Source: Gemmatimonadaceae bacterium
Lineage (GTDB): Bacteria; Gemmatimonadota; Gemmatimonadetes; Gemmatimonadales; Gemmatimonadaceae
NCBI GenBank assembly: GCA_036003045.1
Contig: DASYSS010000028.1
Location: 62,001-126,000, forward strand
Direction: 5' to 3'
Length of the DNA: 64,000 nucleotides
In this document: positions 35,721 through 44,058 of the stretch, in pieces
Position numbering within the stretch: position 1 is the first letter of the stretch
Layout: the number at the start of each line of letters is the position of its first letter
The notes under the pieces: generated by a model
The model's input: only the letters and a program-made list of their open reading frames with translations
What the model was told of the DNA's origin: nothing
Databases searched by the model: none
Translations under genes and position numbers: made by a program

Positions 35721-36278
35721 TCAGGATGCTTCTAGAACTGAAATGTTTGTATTCGTATAAATGCAGATCTCGCCCGCGATGTTCATCGCCCGCTTGACGA
35801 CTTCCGTCGCATCGAGCTCCGTGGCCGCCGCCAGCGCGCGCGCCGCCGCCAGCGCGTACGAGCCGCCGGACCCGATGGCGAGAATGCCGTCGTCCGGCTC
35901 GATCAACTCGCCGGTGCCGGACACGATGAACCCGTGGTCCTTGTCGGCGATGATCAGCATCGCCTCGAGCCGCCGCAAAACGCGGTCGCTTCGCCAATCC
36001 TTGGCGAGCTCCACCGCCGCGCGCGGAAGATTCCCCGGATAGCGCTCGAGCTTCTCCTCGAACTTCTCGAACAACGTCATCGCGTCGGCCGCCGCTCCCG
36101 CGAAGCCGGCGACCACTTTGCCGCCCTTGAGCACACGCACCTTCTGCGCGTGCGATTTCATGACCGTCTCGCCGACCGTGACCTGTCCATCCCCGCCGAT
36201 CGCGACCTTCCCTCCCCGTCGCACGGCCAGAATCGTGGTGGCGCGGATGGGTGGCAGCATTCCGCCTTGCTCGTTCAT
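35721..36278 (-). CDS. hslV: HslV, peptidase subunit of the HslUV protease
   Basis: 185 aa. N-terminal Thr peptidase with a proteasome beta fold. After a short leader ([13 protein letters not shown]) comes the catalytic [21 protein letters not shown], so Thr14 becomes the active N-terminus; ATG at codon 7 would be an alternative start with a shorter leader. [20 protein letters not shown] and [19 protein letters not shown] are conserved. The four genes trmFO-xerC-hslV-hslU run on the same strand with little spacing, as in many bacteria. Confidence 0.94.
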   Translation of the reverse strand: MNEQGGMLPPIRATTILAVRRGGKVAIGGDGQVTVGETVMKSHAQKVRVLKGGKVVAGFAGAAADAMTLFEKFEEKLERYPGNLPRAAVELAKDWRSDRVLRRLEAMLIIADKDHGFIVSGTGELIEPDDGILAIGSGGSYALAAARALAAATELDATEVVKRAMNIAGEICIYTNTNISVLEAS

Positions 36279-36332
36279 ACCACGTAACCTAGCGCGGGCG
36301 GCGAGGGCTCCCGCTTTCCCGACCCGGCCGGC

Positions 36333-37268
36333 TCACGCGCGCGGGTGAGCCTTCTGGTAGACCGTCTTGAGGCGCTCGACGCTCGTGTGCGTGTAAATCT
36401 GCGTCGTGGAGATAGATGCGTGCCCCAGAAGCTCCTGCACGGCCCGCAGATCCGCGCCCGCGTCCAACAAATGGGTGGCAAACGTGTGGCGCAGCGAGTG
36501 AACGCTCAGTCCGGCGTCTTCGTCGATCTGCTTGAGGAAACCGGTCACGACCTTTTGGACCGCCCGCACGCCGATTCGCCGGCCGTTTCGCGAAAGAAAC
36601 ACGGCGCTTCTGTCTCCCTGGCGCCCCGTCGACCGCAACAACTCGTCACGCTTCGACTCGTAGTTTCGCAGCGCGAGGATCGCGTGATTGCCGACGGGGA
36701 CGATCCGCTCTTTCCGCCCCTTGCCGCGCACCTTCGCCTGCTGCATCACCATGTCCAGGTCGCCGCGGCTCAAACCTTGGAGCTCCGACAAGCGCATGCC
36801 CGTCGAATAAAAGACCTCGAGGATCGCGAGGTTGCGCACGTCCACGAAGCGCCCTTCCCACGCGCGCACTTCGGCCATCTGAAAGAGCAGATCGATCTGT
36901 GCCCGATCGAGATACGCCGGCAAATACTTCTCGAGCCGCGGCGCGCCGACTGCCCGCGCGGGATTCGTGTCGACGACCTCGCTGCGGTGCAGGTACCGGT
37001 AGAAGCTCCGCACGCCGGACAGCGTTCTCGCCATCGATCGTTTCGAGAGCTTGCGCCGAGCGAGATGGCCGAGGAAGCCGCGCATCGCGATTCGGTCGAC
37101 GCCCTGCCACGTCCACTCGCCGCCCGAATAGTAGAGGCTCAGAAAGCGGACGAATTCGGTGAGGTCGCGGTCGTACGCGCGCACCGTGTTCGGCGACACG
37201 TCCCGCTCTTTCGCGAGATGGTCGAGAAAGTCGCGGACGTCTATGCGACGGGGGTCTAGCTCCGTCAC
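36333..37268 (-). CDS. xerC: XerC/XerD-type tyrosine recombinase
   Basis: 311 aa. The GTG start at 37268 is chosen because it overlaps the trmFO stop (GTGA at 37265-37268) and begins the SAM-like N-domain (VRDFLDHLAKERDVSPNTVR). Catalytic residues: Arg159 (STGMRLSEL), Lys183 (GKGRKER), His257 and Arg260 (HSLRHTF), His283 (LGHASIS), Tyr292 (IYTHT). It resolves chromosome dimers at dif with a partner recombinase. Its position after trmFO and before hslV matches the codV/xerC place in other genomes. Confidence 0.93.
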   Translation of the reverse strand: MTELDPRRIDVRDFLDHLAKERDVSPNTVRAYDRDLTEFVRFLSLYYSGGEWTWQGVDRIAMRGFLGHLARRKLSKRSMARTLSGVRSFYRYLHRSEVVDTNPARAVGAPRLEKYLPAYLDRAQIDLLFQMAEVRAWEGRFVDVRNLAILEVFYSTGMRLSELQGLSRGDLDMVMQQAKVRGKGRKERIVPVGNHAILALRNYESKRDELLRSTGRQGDRSAVFLSRNGRRIGVRAVQKVVTGFLKQIDEDAGLSVHSLRHTFATHLLDAGADLRAVQELLGHASISTTQIYTHTSVERLKTVYQKAHPRA

Positions 37269-38635
37269 GCCGACGCCCGCTCGGGCGCCGCGAGCGCGGC
37301 GAGCGTCACCGACTCGCGCCCGCCCCACTCGGCCATCGCGGCGAGCGCGCGCTCGGCGAATCGCTCGCGCTTCACGCGCTTGTCCTTCACGCGCTCCGGC
37401 AACTCGTCGAGGAGACCGAAGTTGGCGTTCATCGGCTGGAAGTGCTTCGGGTCCGCCTCGCGCAGGTAGCGATATAACGCCCCGATCATCGTCGTGGGCG
37501 GCGGCAGTACCGGGGCGTCTCCAGCCAATATCCGCGACAGGTTGATCGCCGCGAGAATCCCGGTCGCCGTGCTCTCCGTGTATCCCTCGACGCCGGTCAG
37601 CTGCCCGGCGAACAGCGTCGCCGGGTCGTCTCGCAGCGACAGATGCGCGGTGAGTGACGCCGGCGAATTCACGTACGCGTTTCGGTGAATCGAGCCAAAA
37701 CGGAGAAACTCGGCGTTCTCCAGGCCGGGGAGCATGCGGAACACACGCTGCTGCTCCGGTATGCGGAGCCGCGTCTGGAATCCGACGATGTTCCACATCC
37801 GCCCGCCGCGATCTTCCATCCTGAGCTGCGCGACGGCATAGGGCTCGCGTCCCGTGTGCGGATCGCGGAGACCGACAGGCTTCATCGGCCCGAAGCGAAG
37901 CGTCTCGCGCCCACGCCGCGCCATCTCCTCGACCGGCATGCAGCCTTCGAAGTACGGCACTTCGTCGAATTCGTGGCCGTGATGCTGGTCGGCGGCAACG
38001 ATCGCGTCGATGAACGCCTCGTACTGTTCGCGCGTGAACGGACAGTTGAGGTACGCTCCGCCTTCGGCGTCGCCGGCGTCCATCGTCTCCTTGCCGTAGC
38101 GCGACGCGCGGAAAACGACCGACTCGTCGATCGACTCCTGCGCGACGATCGGCGCGATCGAGTCGTAGAACGCCAACGACTCGACGCCGAGTCGCGCGCG
38201 AATCGCCTCACTCAACGCATCGGACGTCAGCGGCCCCGTGGCGACGATGCCCGGGCTCGGCAGCGACACGACCTCCTCGCGCACGACGTTGATTCGCGGA
38301 TGCGACGTTACGCGTTCGTGTACCGCCGCCGAGAAAACGTCGCGGTCCACGGCGAGCGCGGTCCCTCCCGGAACGCGTGCTTGGTCGGCCGCCCATAGCA
38401 CGACCGAGCCGAGGAGCCGCATCTCCGCTTTGAGCAGGCCGTGCGCGTTCGATGTCTCGGTGCTCTTGAACGTGTTCGAGCACACGAGCTCGGCGAACCG
38501 GTCGGTCTTGTGAGCCGGGGTTCCACGCACCCCACGCATCTCGCGCACAATCACGTCGTGCCCGCGCTCGGCGAGCTGCCACGCGGCCTCGCTCCCCGCG
38601 AGTCCGCCGCCGACGATGTGAACCGGATCGCTCAT
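37265..38635 (-). CDS. trmFO: tRNA (uracil-54-C5)-methyltransferase TrmFO
   Basis: 456 aa from ATG 38635; the frame goes further up but that part is a repeat-derived stretch. FAD/folate-dependent enzyme that makes T54 in the T-loop of tRNA using methylenetetrahydrofolate. FAD site VGGGLAGSEAAWQLA at ~7-21, LVCSNTFKSTETSNAHGLLK, GPLTSDALSEAI, FRASRYGKETMD, YLNCPFTREQYEAF, GQLTGVEGYTESTATGILAA and the late FGLLDELP fit the family. The ATG lies right after TGGACGGG-type tandem repeats. It shares a GTGA overlap with xerC. Confidence 0.94.
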   Translation of the reverse strand: MSDPVHIVGGGLAGSEAAWQLAERGHDVIVREMRGVRGTPAHKTDRFAELVCSNTFKSTETSNAHGLLKAEMRLLGSVVLWAADQARVPGGTALAVDRDVFSAAVHERVTSHPRINVVREEVVSLPSPGIVATGPLTSDALSEAIRARLGVESLAFYDSIAPIVAQESIDESVVFRASRYGKETMDAGDAEGGAYLNCPFTREQYEAFIDAIVAADQHHGHEFDEVPYFEGCMPVEEMARRGRETLRFGPMKPVGLRDPHTGREPYAVAQLRMEDRGGRMWNIVGFQTRLRIPEQQRVFRMLPGLENAEFLRFGSIHRNAYVNSPASLTAHLSLRDDPATLFAGQLTGVEGYTESTATGILAAINLSRILAGDAPVLPPPTTMIGALYRYLREADPKHFQPMNANFGLLDELPERVKDKRVKRERFAERALAAMAEWGGRESVTLAALAAPERASA

Positions 38636-38640
38636 GCGCT

Positions 38641-38683
38641 CGGGTGGACCGTTGGACAGGTGGACGGGTGGACGGGTGGACGG
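38641..38683. repeat. Tandem TGGACGGG repeats upstream of trmFO
   Basis: GGTGGACG appears three times in a row at 38659-38683, and looser copies (GGGTGGACC, GTTGGACA) extend to 38641. On the transcribed strand this is a CCACCCGTC-type run that ends 5 bases before the trmFO start codon, so it lies in the 5' leader. Confidence 0.65.
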
Positions 38684-38705
38684 CAAAAGCGCCGGCGCGG
38701 CCACC

Positions 38706-39842
38706 TCACTTTGACATCCCGATCACGTCGCCGTACCACTGAATCTTCCCGTCGTTGAACGCCTTGAGCAGGTCCTGAATTCCCGACGTCACCGACGCGA
38801 GTCGCCCGCCGAAGCGCATCTGCGGAGACGCGTTGTTGAAGCCGCCGCGGAAGCCTCCGCCGATCGAGCGAATGAACGTGCTGTTCGAGTCGAGCGGCAG
38901 CGTCGCGACGTTCTTATAGTAGAGCGACCACTCGTCGTTTTGCTGGAAGAGATACTGCTCCACGTTGGACGTGTAGAACGCGCCCACGACCGCGTGGTGA
39001 TCCTTGAGATACTGTGCGACGGCGCGGATCGCCTTCGGACCCGCGAAATTGCCGACGACCGGGATGAGCAGGTTCTTCGTCTCGAAATCCTTGAGCCACC
39101 GGAAATTCGCTTCCGTCGCGAGATAGGCCCAGTTCTTTCCCGTGGTGTCGGTCGCCACCTGAAGCGTGGCGTACGTGGGCATGTTCCCGCGTCCGAATCC
39201 GCCGCCTCCGCCGTTCGAGAAGTTGTAGTTGATCTGCGGCCCGGCCTCGTAGAACTGCGAATAGATGTACTCCAGCGACTTGACGTCGCTGTCGCCCATC
39301 GTGAAGCCGCGCGACGCGAGGTGCGCCTTGATCGCGGCGAGGTTCCTCTTGTAGAGCGTCGAGTCGGGCGTCGCCGCGATATACGCCTCGAACAGCCGTT
39401 GGGGCGTCGAGGTCGTGTCTAATCCCGGTGGACGCGGCCGACTGAACAACTTCGACAGGAACTCGGCGCGATCGGCCGACGTCTCGAGCAACGCCTTGTA
39501 CATCAGGTGCTCGATCATGTTGCCGCGGCGGATGTCGAAGATGATCGCGATCTTCGGCTGCAATGACACGATGTACGTGAAGTTCTGCTCGGGTCCGACG
39601 CCAAGATACACGCTGCCCGGCTTGATCACGCTGCGGAGATACGGGATCACGGCTTGGAACCCGGTTTCGTTCGACAACAGGTTGTCGGAACGGAAATAGC
39701 CGCCCGGCTCCGAGAATTCCGCGTTGAGCTGCCAAATCTCCTTGTCGGTGAGCCGCGAGGGGATCGTGCTCTGAGCGTTCCCGACCGTCGGAGCGGCGAT
39801 GACTAAGGCCGCTGCGAGCGTGGTCCATCTCTGTCCGTTCAT
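38706..39842 (-). CDS. Exported protein resembling the LIC_10091 family
   Basis: 378 aa with signal peptide (TLAAALVIAAPTVGNAQ). Core motifs LTDKEIWQLNAEFSEPGGYF, NLLSNETGFQAVIPYL, VYLGVGPEQNFTYIVSLQPK, FDIRRGNMIEHLMYKAL resemble a family (LIC_10091-like) whose fold is close to SAM-dependent methyltransferases, but I see no clear SAM-binding motif beyond that and the protein is exported. Function unknown; the family name is from memory, moderate to low certainty. It ends 70 bases before the trmFO start region and is probably the first gene of that leftward unit. Confidence 0.5.
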   Translation of the reverse strand: MNGQRWTTLAAALVIAAPTVGNAQSTIPSRLTDKEIWQLNAEFSEPGGYFRSDNLLSNETGFQAVIPYLRSVIKPGSVYLGVGPEQNFTYIVSLQPKIAIIFDIRRGNMIEHLMYKALLETSADRAEFLSKLFSRPRPPGLDTTSTPQRLFEAYIAATPDSTLYKRNLAAIKAHLASRGFTMGDSDVKSLEYIYSQFYEAGPQINYNFSNGGGGGFGRGNMPTYATLQVATDTTGKNWAYLATEANFRWLKDFETKNLLIPVVGNFAGPKAIRAVAQYLKDHHAVVGAFYTSNVEQYLFQQNDEWSLYYKNVATLPLDSNSTFIRSIGGGFRGGFNNASPQMRFGGRLASVTSGIQDLLKAFNDGKIQWYGDVIGMSK

Positions 39843-40101
39843 ATCGGTCTCGTGTTCTTGAAGGCTTGGCGCCGGCGGCTGTGCCCCCTTCCCGCGCGCC
39901 TCCCTGCAAAATGCACCGCCGCGCTCTACACGTCACCTCCGTCGCGCGTTGGCGGTCGCCTTTCGCGACGGCAGTCCTCCGAGATCCGATTTCGCACCGC
40001 CGGCGTACCCTCCGCACTTGGCCCGGACTGGCCGAGTGCAACGCTTGGGGCCGTCGCATTTCGGCCGCGCGCCCCGGCTCAATTCCCACTAGGAGGGCTC
40101 C

Positions 40102-40836
40102 ATGCGGTTTCCCTTCCATACGCCAGGGGCGCGCCTGGCAGCGGCCGTCGCAACGGTCGCAATTCTCGCCGGTGCCCGTATCGGCGTCGCGCGCGCGTCG
40201 GACCACCAGGACAATCCACTCGTCGAGGTGAACCCGGCGATGGACATGACCGACGTCTACGCATTTCCGGGCTCGTCGCCCGACCGGATCGCGCTGGTCC
40301 TCAACAGCTGGGCGTTTCTCACGCCGGCGCAGACGCCGTCCACCTCGTTCGATCCGAATCTTCTTTACCAGTTCAAGGTCGACAACACCGGCGACGCCAA
40401 GGAAGACAAGGTCATTCAAATCGTCTTCAAGGGCACCGGCGCGAATCAGACGGTCGAAGTGCGCGGCCCGGTCGCGCCGCCGCTGCCGGGGGCGATGAAC
40501 AACCAGATCGCCAATGTGTCCCCGGCGGTGTCCGGCGCGGTGAATCAGGTACTCGGCTCGCCGAGCGGAATTCAGGTGTTCGCCGGCGCGCGCGAGGAGC
40601 CGTTCTTCATCGACCTCGAGCAGTTCTTCCGCATCATCCCGGACCGCAAGCCGTCGACCGGAACGCTGTCCGCGCTGCCAGACACGGCGACAGCGGGATC
40701 GTTCCGCACCGCCGCCGCGGCGGTGGACTTCACGAAAGGATTCAACGTGTTGTCGATCGTCGTCGAGCTCCCGACCTCGATGCTGACCGCGGGCGGATCC
40801 GCGAAGCTCGGCATCTGGGGCACGATCAGCCGCTGA
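40102..40836 (+). CDS. DUF4331-family exported protein, N-terminal-type half
   Basis: 244 aa with a signal peptide (AAVATVAILAGARIGVARAS). AGGAGG at 40091-40096 sits 5 nt before the ATG. The first part, SDHQDNPLVEVNPAMDMTDV and YAFPGSSPDRIALVLNSWAF, then LDLEQFFRIIPDRK-type (here IDLEQFFRIIPDRKPSTG), is the N-terminal half of DUF4331 proteins. The usual C-terminal half is missing and is found in the next gene. Exported; the function of the family is unknown. First gene of a five-gene plus-strand operon. Confidence 0.85.
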   Translation: MRFPFHTPGARLAAAVATVAILAGARIGVARASDHQDNPLVEVNPAMDMTDVYAFPGSSPDRIALVLNSWAFLTPAQTPSTSFDPNLLYQFKVDNTGDAKEDKVIQIVFKGTGANQTVEVRGPVAPPLPGAMNNQIANVSPAVSGAVNQVLGSPSGIQVFAGAREEPFFIDLEQFFRIIPDRKPSTGTLSALPDTATAGSFRTAAAAVDFTKGFNVLSIVVELPTSMLTAGGSAKLGIWGTISR

Positions 40837-40890
40837 CCGACGGCGAATCAACTCACGACAACAACTCAACGCTCATAGAGGCGAATCACA

Positions 40891-41469
40891 ATGTCCATGC
40901 ATTTGCTCCGGAGCCGAGGTCGCGCTCTCGCGCTGGCGGCCGCGATGTCGGCGCTCGCGCTGACGGTGGGCTGCTCCGACGACAACGACACGACGGGTCC
41001 GAGCTCGAACTCGCCCCGCACTTTCAATCAGGTTCAGCGGCTCGGCAACCCGCTGGTGAGCGAGGTTTTCCTCGCGAAAAAGGACCATGGCTTTCACGGG
41101 TCGATCGGTCCGGATGGCGACGCGGCCGCGTTTGGCGGCACGGTGAAAGGATTCGTCGCCGCGTTCAGACCGCAGGCGACCACGCTGCAGAACACGCTCG
41201 CGTCGGTCCTGTTGCCGGACATGCTGATCGTGCAGACGGACAAGGCGACGACGACGGCCGGATGGCTCAGTTGGGCCCTCTCGAATGGATGGGGCGGCCG
41301 AAAGCTCACCGACGACGTCGTCGACGTGGGGCTCACGGGGATCTTCAGCGACCTGCTCGATCCGACGCAGTCGGTGTGCAAGCCGTTCACGCTCCCGCTC
41401 TGCACGGACAACGTCGGCTCCCACAGCACGTTCCAGACTGCGTTCCCGTACCTCGCGAATCCGAAGTAG
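40891..41469 (+). CDS. DUF4331-family lipoprotein, C-terminal-type half
   Basis: 192 aa. Lipoprotein signal with lipobox ending at VGC (ALALTVGCSDDND). RLGNPLVSEVFLAKKDHGFH at ~47-66, TLASVLLPDMLIVQTDKA and GGRKLTDDVVDVGLTGIFSD are the C-terminal block of DUF4331 proteins, which in most genomes is fused to the half encoded by the gene before. So a family that is usually one protein is here two, both exported; the halves probably pair. 54 bases after the first half and 4 bases before the TPR gene. Confidence 0.82.
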   Translation: MSMHLLRSRGRALALAAAMSALALTVGCSDDNDTTGPSSNSPRTFNQVQRLGNPLVSEVFLAKKDHGFHGSIGPDGDAAAFGGTVKGFVAAFRPQATTLQNTLASVLLPDMLIVQTDKATTTAGWLSWALSNGWGGRKLTDDVVDVGLTGIFSDLLDPTQSVCKPFTLPLCTDNVGSHSTFQTAFPYLANPK

Positions 41470-41473
41470 GGCC

Positions 41474-42784
41474 ATGACACGACTTCCGTCGCGCCGTTTG
41501 TGCCGGCCGCTCCTGGCCGCCCGCGTTGTTTTCTCCGCGCTGGCAGCCGGCGCGGCGGTGGTCGGGTGCTCGCGGAGCGCGCCCGACACGCGAGGCACGA
41601 TCTCGGCGCCCGCACCGCGGCTTACCGAAGGTGAAGTGCTCGACCTGGATATAGAGTTTTATAAGCAGCGCGCCGACCGCGATCCGACGGGCGCCACGGA
41701 CCTGGCCCGTCTCGCCGGCCTCTACCTGCGACGCTCCCGTGAGACCGGCGACCCGAGCGACGCACTTCGCGCTGAATTCGCGGCTCGACGGTCCGTTCGC
41801 AACCGTGATTCCCGCAACGACGCCGCGGCGCAGGTCCTATCGGCGAGCCTGCTCGCGCAGCATCGGTTCGACGAAGCCCTTTCGATCGCTCGGTCGCTGC
41901 GCGATCGGAACCCGGACGTTCCCTCGCTTCGCGCCGCCGTCGGCGAGATCCAGATGGAGCTTGGGCAGTACGACTCGGCGCGGGTGATATTCGATGGTCT
42001 CGCCGGGTTTGCTCATGATTTGTCGATCGCGCCGCGGCTCGCTCGATGGGCGGAGATCGAGGGGCGCACCGGCGAGGCCCGGTGGCTCATGCGCACGGCG
42101 CTCAAGACCGCGCAGGCGACGCCGCACCTTCCACGGGAACAGGTCGCGTGGTTTTGGCTGCGCAACGGCGACCTCGATCTGAGGAGCGGGAAATTCAGCG
42201 AGGCCGACTCCGAATACCGAGCGGGTCTCGCCGTTCACCCGGGGGACTATCGACTCCTCGCCGCACAGGCGAAGCTCGCCGCGACGCGGCATGAATGGCA
42301 GGCCGCGATCGCCGCGGGTGAGGAGGCGATCGCCACCTCGCTCGATCCCGCGACGCTCGGCGTCTTGAGCGACGCCTACGCGGCGGTCGGCGACAGCGCC
42401 GAGTCGCGCGAGTACGCTCGCGCGCTCGACGTCGCCGTGCTCAAGCAGCCGGGAGCCTACCACCGCGCGTGGAGTCTCTTTTTGCTCGACCACCGCCGGC
42501 ACGTCGGCACCGTCTATCGCAAAGTGCTCGTCGAGCTCCAGACGCGACGCGACATCTACGGATACGATTTGCTCGCCTGGGCGCTGCACGCGCAAGGCCG
42601 CGACGCGGAAGCGAAGGAGGCGATGACTCGTGCGCTCGCTCAGGGAACGCGGGACGCGCAACTCTTCCACCACGCTGCGGCCATCGAGCACTCGCTCGGC
42701 AACGAAGCCGCGGCCAACGCGTTGTTCGCGCAAGCTCGAGCGCTGGAGCCGGGCTTCGCCGCGTCGCGGTCGGAGGGACAATGA
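41474..42784 (+). CDS. TPR-repeat lipoprotein
   Basis: 436 aa. Start at ATG 41474, 4 nt after the previous stop. Lipobox VVGC at ~34 (AAGAAVVGCSRSAPD). Helical TPR-like repeats fill the rest: DLARLAGLYLRRSRETGDPS, ALSIARSLRDRNPDVPSLRA, FSEADSEYRAGLAVHPGDYR, DAEAKEAMTRALAQGTRDAQ, AANALFAQARALEPGFAA. Probably a scaffold at the outer membrane or periplasm for the other proteins of the operon. Its TGA overlaps the start of the HupE/UreJ gene (ATGA at 42781-42784). Confidence 0.82.
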   Translation: MTRLPSRRLCRPLLAARVVFSALAAGAAVVGCSRSAPDTRGTISAPAPRLTEGEVLDLDIEFYKQRADRDPTGATDLARLAGLYLRRSRETGDPSDALRAEFAARRSVRNRDSRNDAAAQVLSASLLAQHRFDEALSIARSLRDRNPDVPSLRAAVGEIQMELGQYDSARVIFDGLAGFAHDLSIAPRLARWAEIEGRTGEARWLMRTALKTAQATPHLPREQVAWFWLRNGDLDLRSGKFSEADSEYRAGLAVHPGDYRLLAAQAKLAATRHEWQAAIAAGEEAIATSLDPATLGVLSDAYAAVGDSAESREYARALDVAVLKQPGAYHRAWSLFLLDHRRHVGTVYRKVLVELQTRRDIYGYDLLAWALHAQGRDAEAKEAMTRALAQGTRDAQLFHHAAAIEHSLGNEAAANALFAQARALEPGFAASRSEGQ

Positions 42785-43398
42785 GCGAGCTCGCGACGTA
42801 CGTCCAACTCGGTTTCCGCCACATCGTCGACGTCGCGGCGATGGACCACATTCTGTTTCTCGTTGCGCTCGCGGCGATCTATCGCCCGCGCGACGTGCGG
42901 CAGGCGCTGTGGGTCATCAATGCGTTCACGATCGGGCACTCGGTGACGCTCGGCTTGGCGGTCACGGGGGTCGTGCACTTCCCGAGCGCGGTGATCGAAT
43001 TCCTGATCCCGGTGACGATCGTCGCGACCGGCGTCGAGAATCTCATCGCCAGCGCGCGACGGCGCGCCGGCATCCAGAGCCGGTATCGGCCCGTGTTCGC
43101 GGGCGTGTTCGGTCTCGTGCATGGCGCCGGCTTCGCCAACTACCTGGGCGCGATGTTCGTGACGCGCATCGCTCTGCCGTTGTTTGGATTCAACGTCGGG
43201 ATCGAGCTCGGCCAGATCGTGATTCTCGGCGCGGCGGCGATCGTACTCGCAGCGATCGATCTCGGCATCGACGCGGCGATCGCATTCTCGAAAGTGCCGA
43301 GCACGAGGTGGCCGGCGCTGCGCGTGCGGATCGTGGGCGTGTCGCTGCTCGTGGTTGCCGTCGCGTCCCGCTGGGCCGTGGAGCGAAGCCCGTGGTAG
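42781..43398 (+). CDS. HupE/UreJ-family membrane protein
   Basis: 205 aa, six to seven helices. His-rich conserved turns: HIVDVAAMDHILFLVALAAI at ~14-33, NAFTIGHSVTLGLAVTGVVH, FGLVHGAGFANYLGAM. HupE/UreJ proteins are nickel/cobalt or related permeases in hydrogenase and urease systems, but this subgroup is widely found without either enzyme and its substrate is not known. No hydrogenase or urease gene lies in the window. It overlaps both neighbours by 4 and 7 nt, so it is tightly co-translated with the TPR and DUF6702 genes. Confidence 0.82.
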   Translation: MSELATYVQLGFRHIVDVAAMDHILFLVALAAIYRPRDVRQALWVINAFTIGHSVTLGLAVTGVVHFPSAVIEFLIPVTIVATGVENLIASARRRAGIQSRYRPVFAGVFGLVHGAGFANYLGAMFVTRIALPLFGFNVGIELGQIVILGAAAIVLAAIDLGIDAAIAFSKVPSTRWPALRVRIVGVSLLVVAVASRWAVERSPW

Positions 43399-43868
43399 CC
43401 GCGTTGCTTCTCGCGACCGCGCTCGCGGCGAGTCGGGGGGAGGCGGGCGGCTTCCATCCGCTGCACACGACGATGGCGGAGGTAACGATCGACCGGCCTC
43501 GAGGTACGCTGCGCATCGTCGTGCGTGTGTTCGCGGACGACTTCGGCGTCGCGCTCGGGGCAATGGGCACGAGCGGATCGTGGGACACGCGTGCCTCAGC
43601 CTACGTGCGCCGGGCCATCGCGGTCGTGGCCCACGCGCGGGAGCCGCTCGCCATGCGCGATTGTGGGACGCGTCGCCAGGGCGATCTGCTCTGGCTCTGC
43701 GCTGAAGCGGCCATCCCCACCGAGCCGACGAATCGCCTCGCGCTTCGTGACCGGATGTTGTGCGAGCTGTTCGCGGACCAGATCAACGTTGTACGCGTGA
43801 CCGATGGGGCAAAGACGCGAAGTATGCTGTACACGCGCGGCGACTCCGAGAAGCCGCTCGCGGACTGA
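43392..43868 (+). CDS. DUF6702-family small exported protein
   Basis: 158 aa from GTG 43392, the first usable start after the HupE stop overlap. A signal-like N-terminus (VVAALLLATALAASRGEA) is followed by GGFHPLHTTMAEVTIDRPRG and LRIVVRVFADDFGVALGAMG, the hallmark of DUF6702 proteins. Its function is unknown; it is often found next to HupE-like proteins, as here. Last gene of the five-gene operon; 190 bases without a gene follow. Confidence 0.78.
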   Translation: MVAALLLATALAASRGEAGGFHPLHTTMAEVTIDRPRGTLRIVVRVFADDFGVALGAMGTSGSWDTRASAYVRRAIAVVAHAREPLAMRDCGTRRQGDLLWLCAEAAIPTEPTNRLALRDRMLCELFADQINVVRVTDGAKTRSMLYTRGDSEKPLAD

Positions 43869-44058
43869 CCTCGCCGCGCAGTCGATCGATGCGAACGGCG
43901 CTGTGGCGCCCGGTGTCCGACCGTGCGTCGGACGTCGAACGTCAGATCCGACGCGTCGTGCCGAAAGCGCCGCGCATTAGGAAACGATGAACGCATATCG
44001 TCTTGCCACGCGGTGTCGGTAGTCATACGATTGAGGCCACTTCCGCCCAGGAACACAC

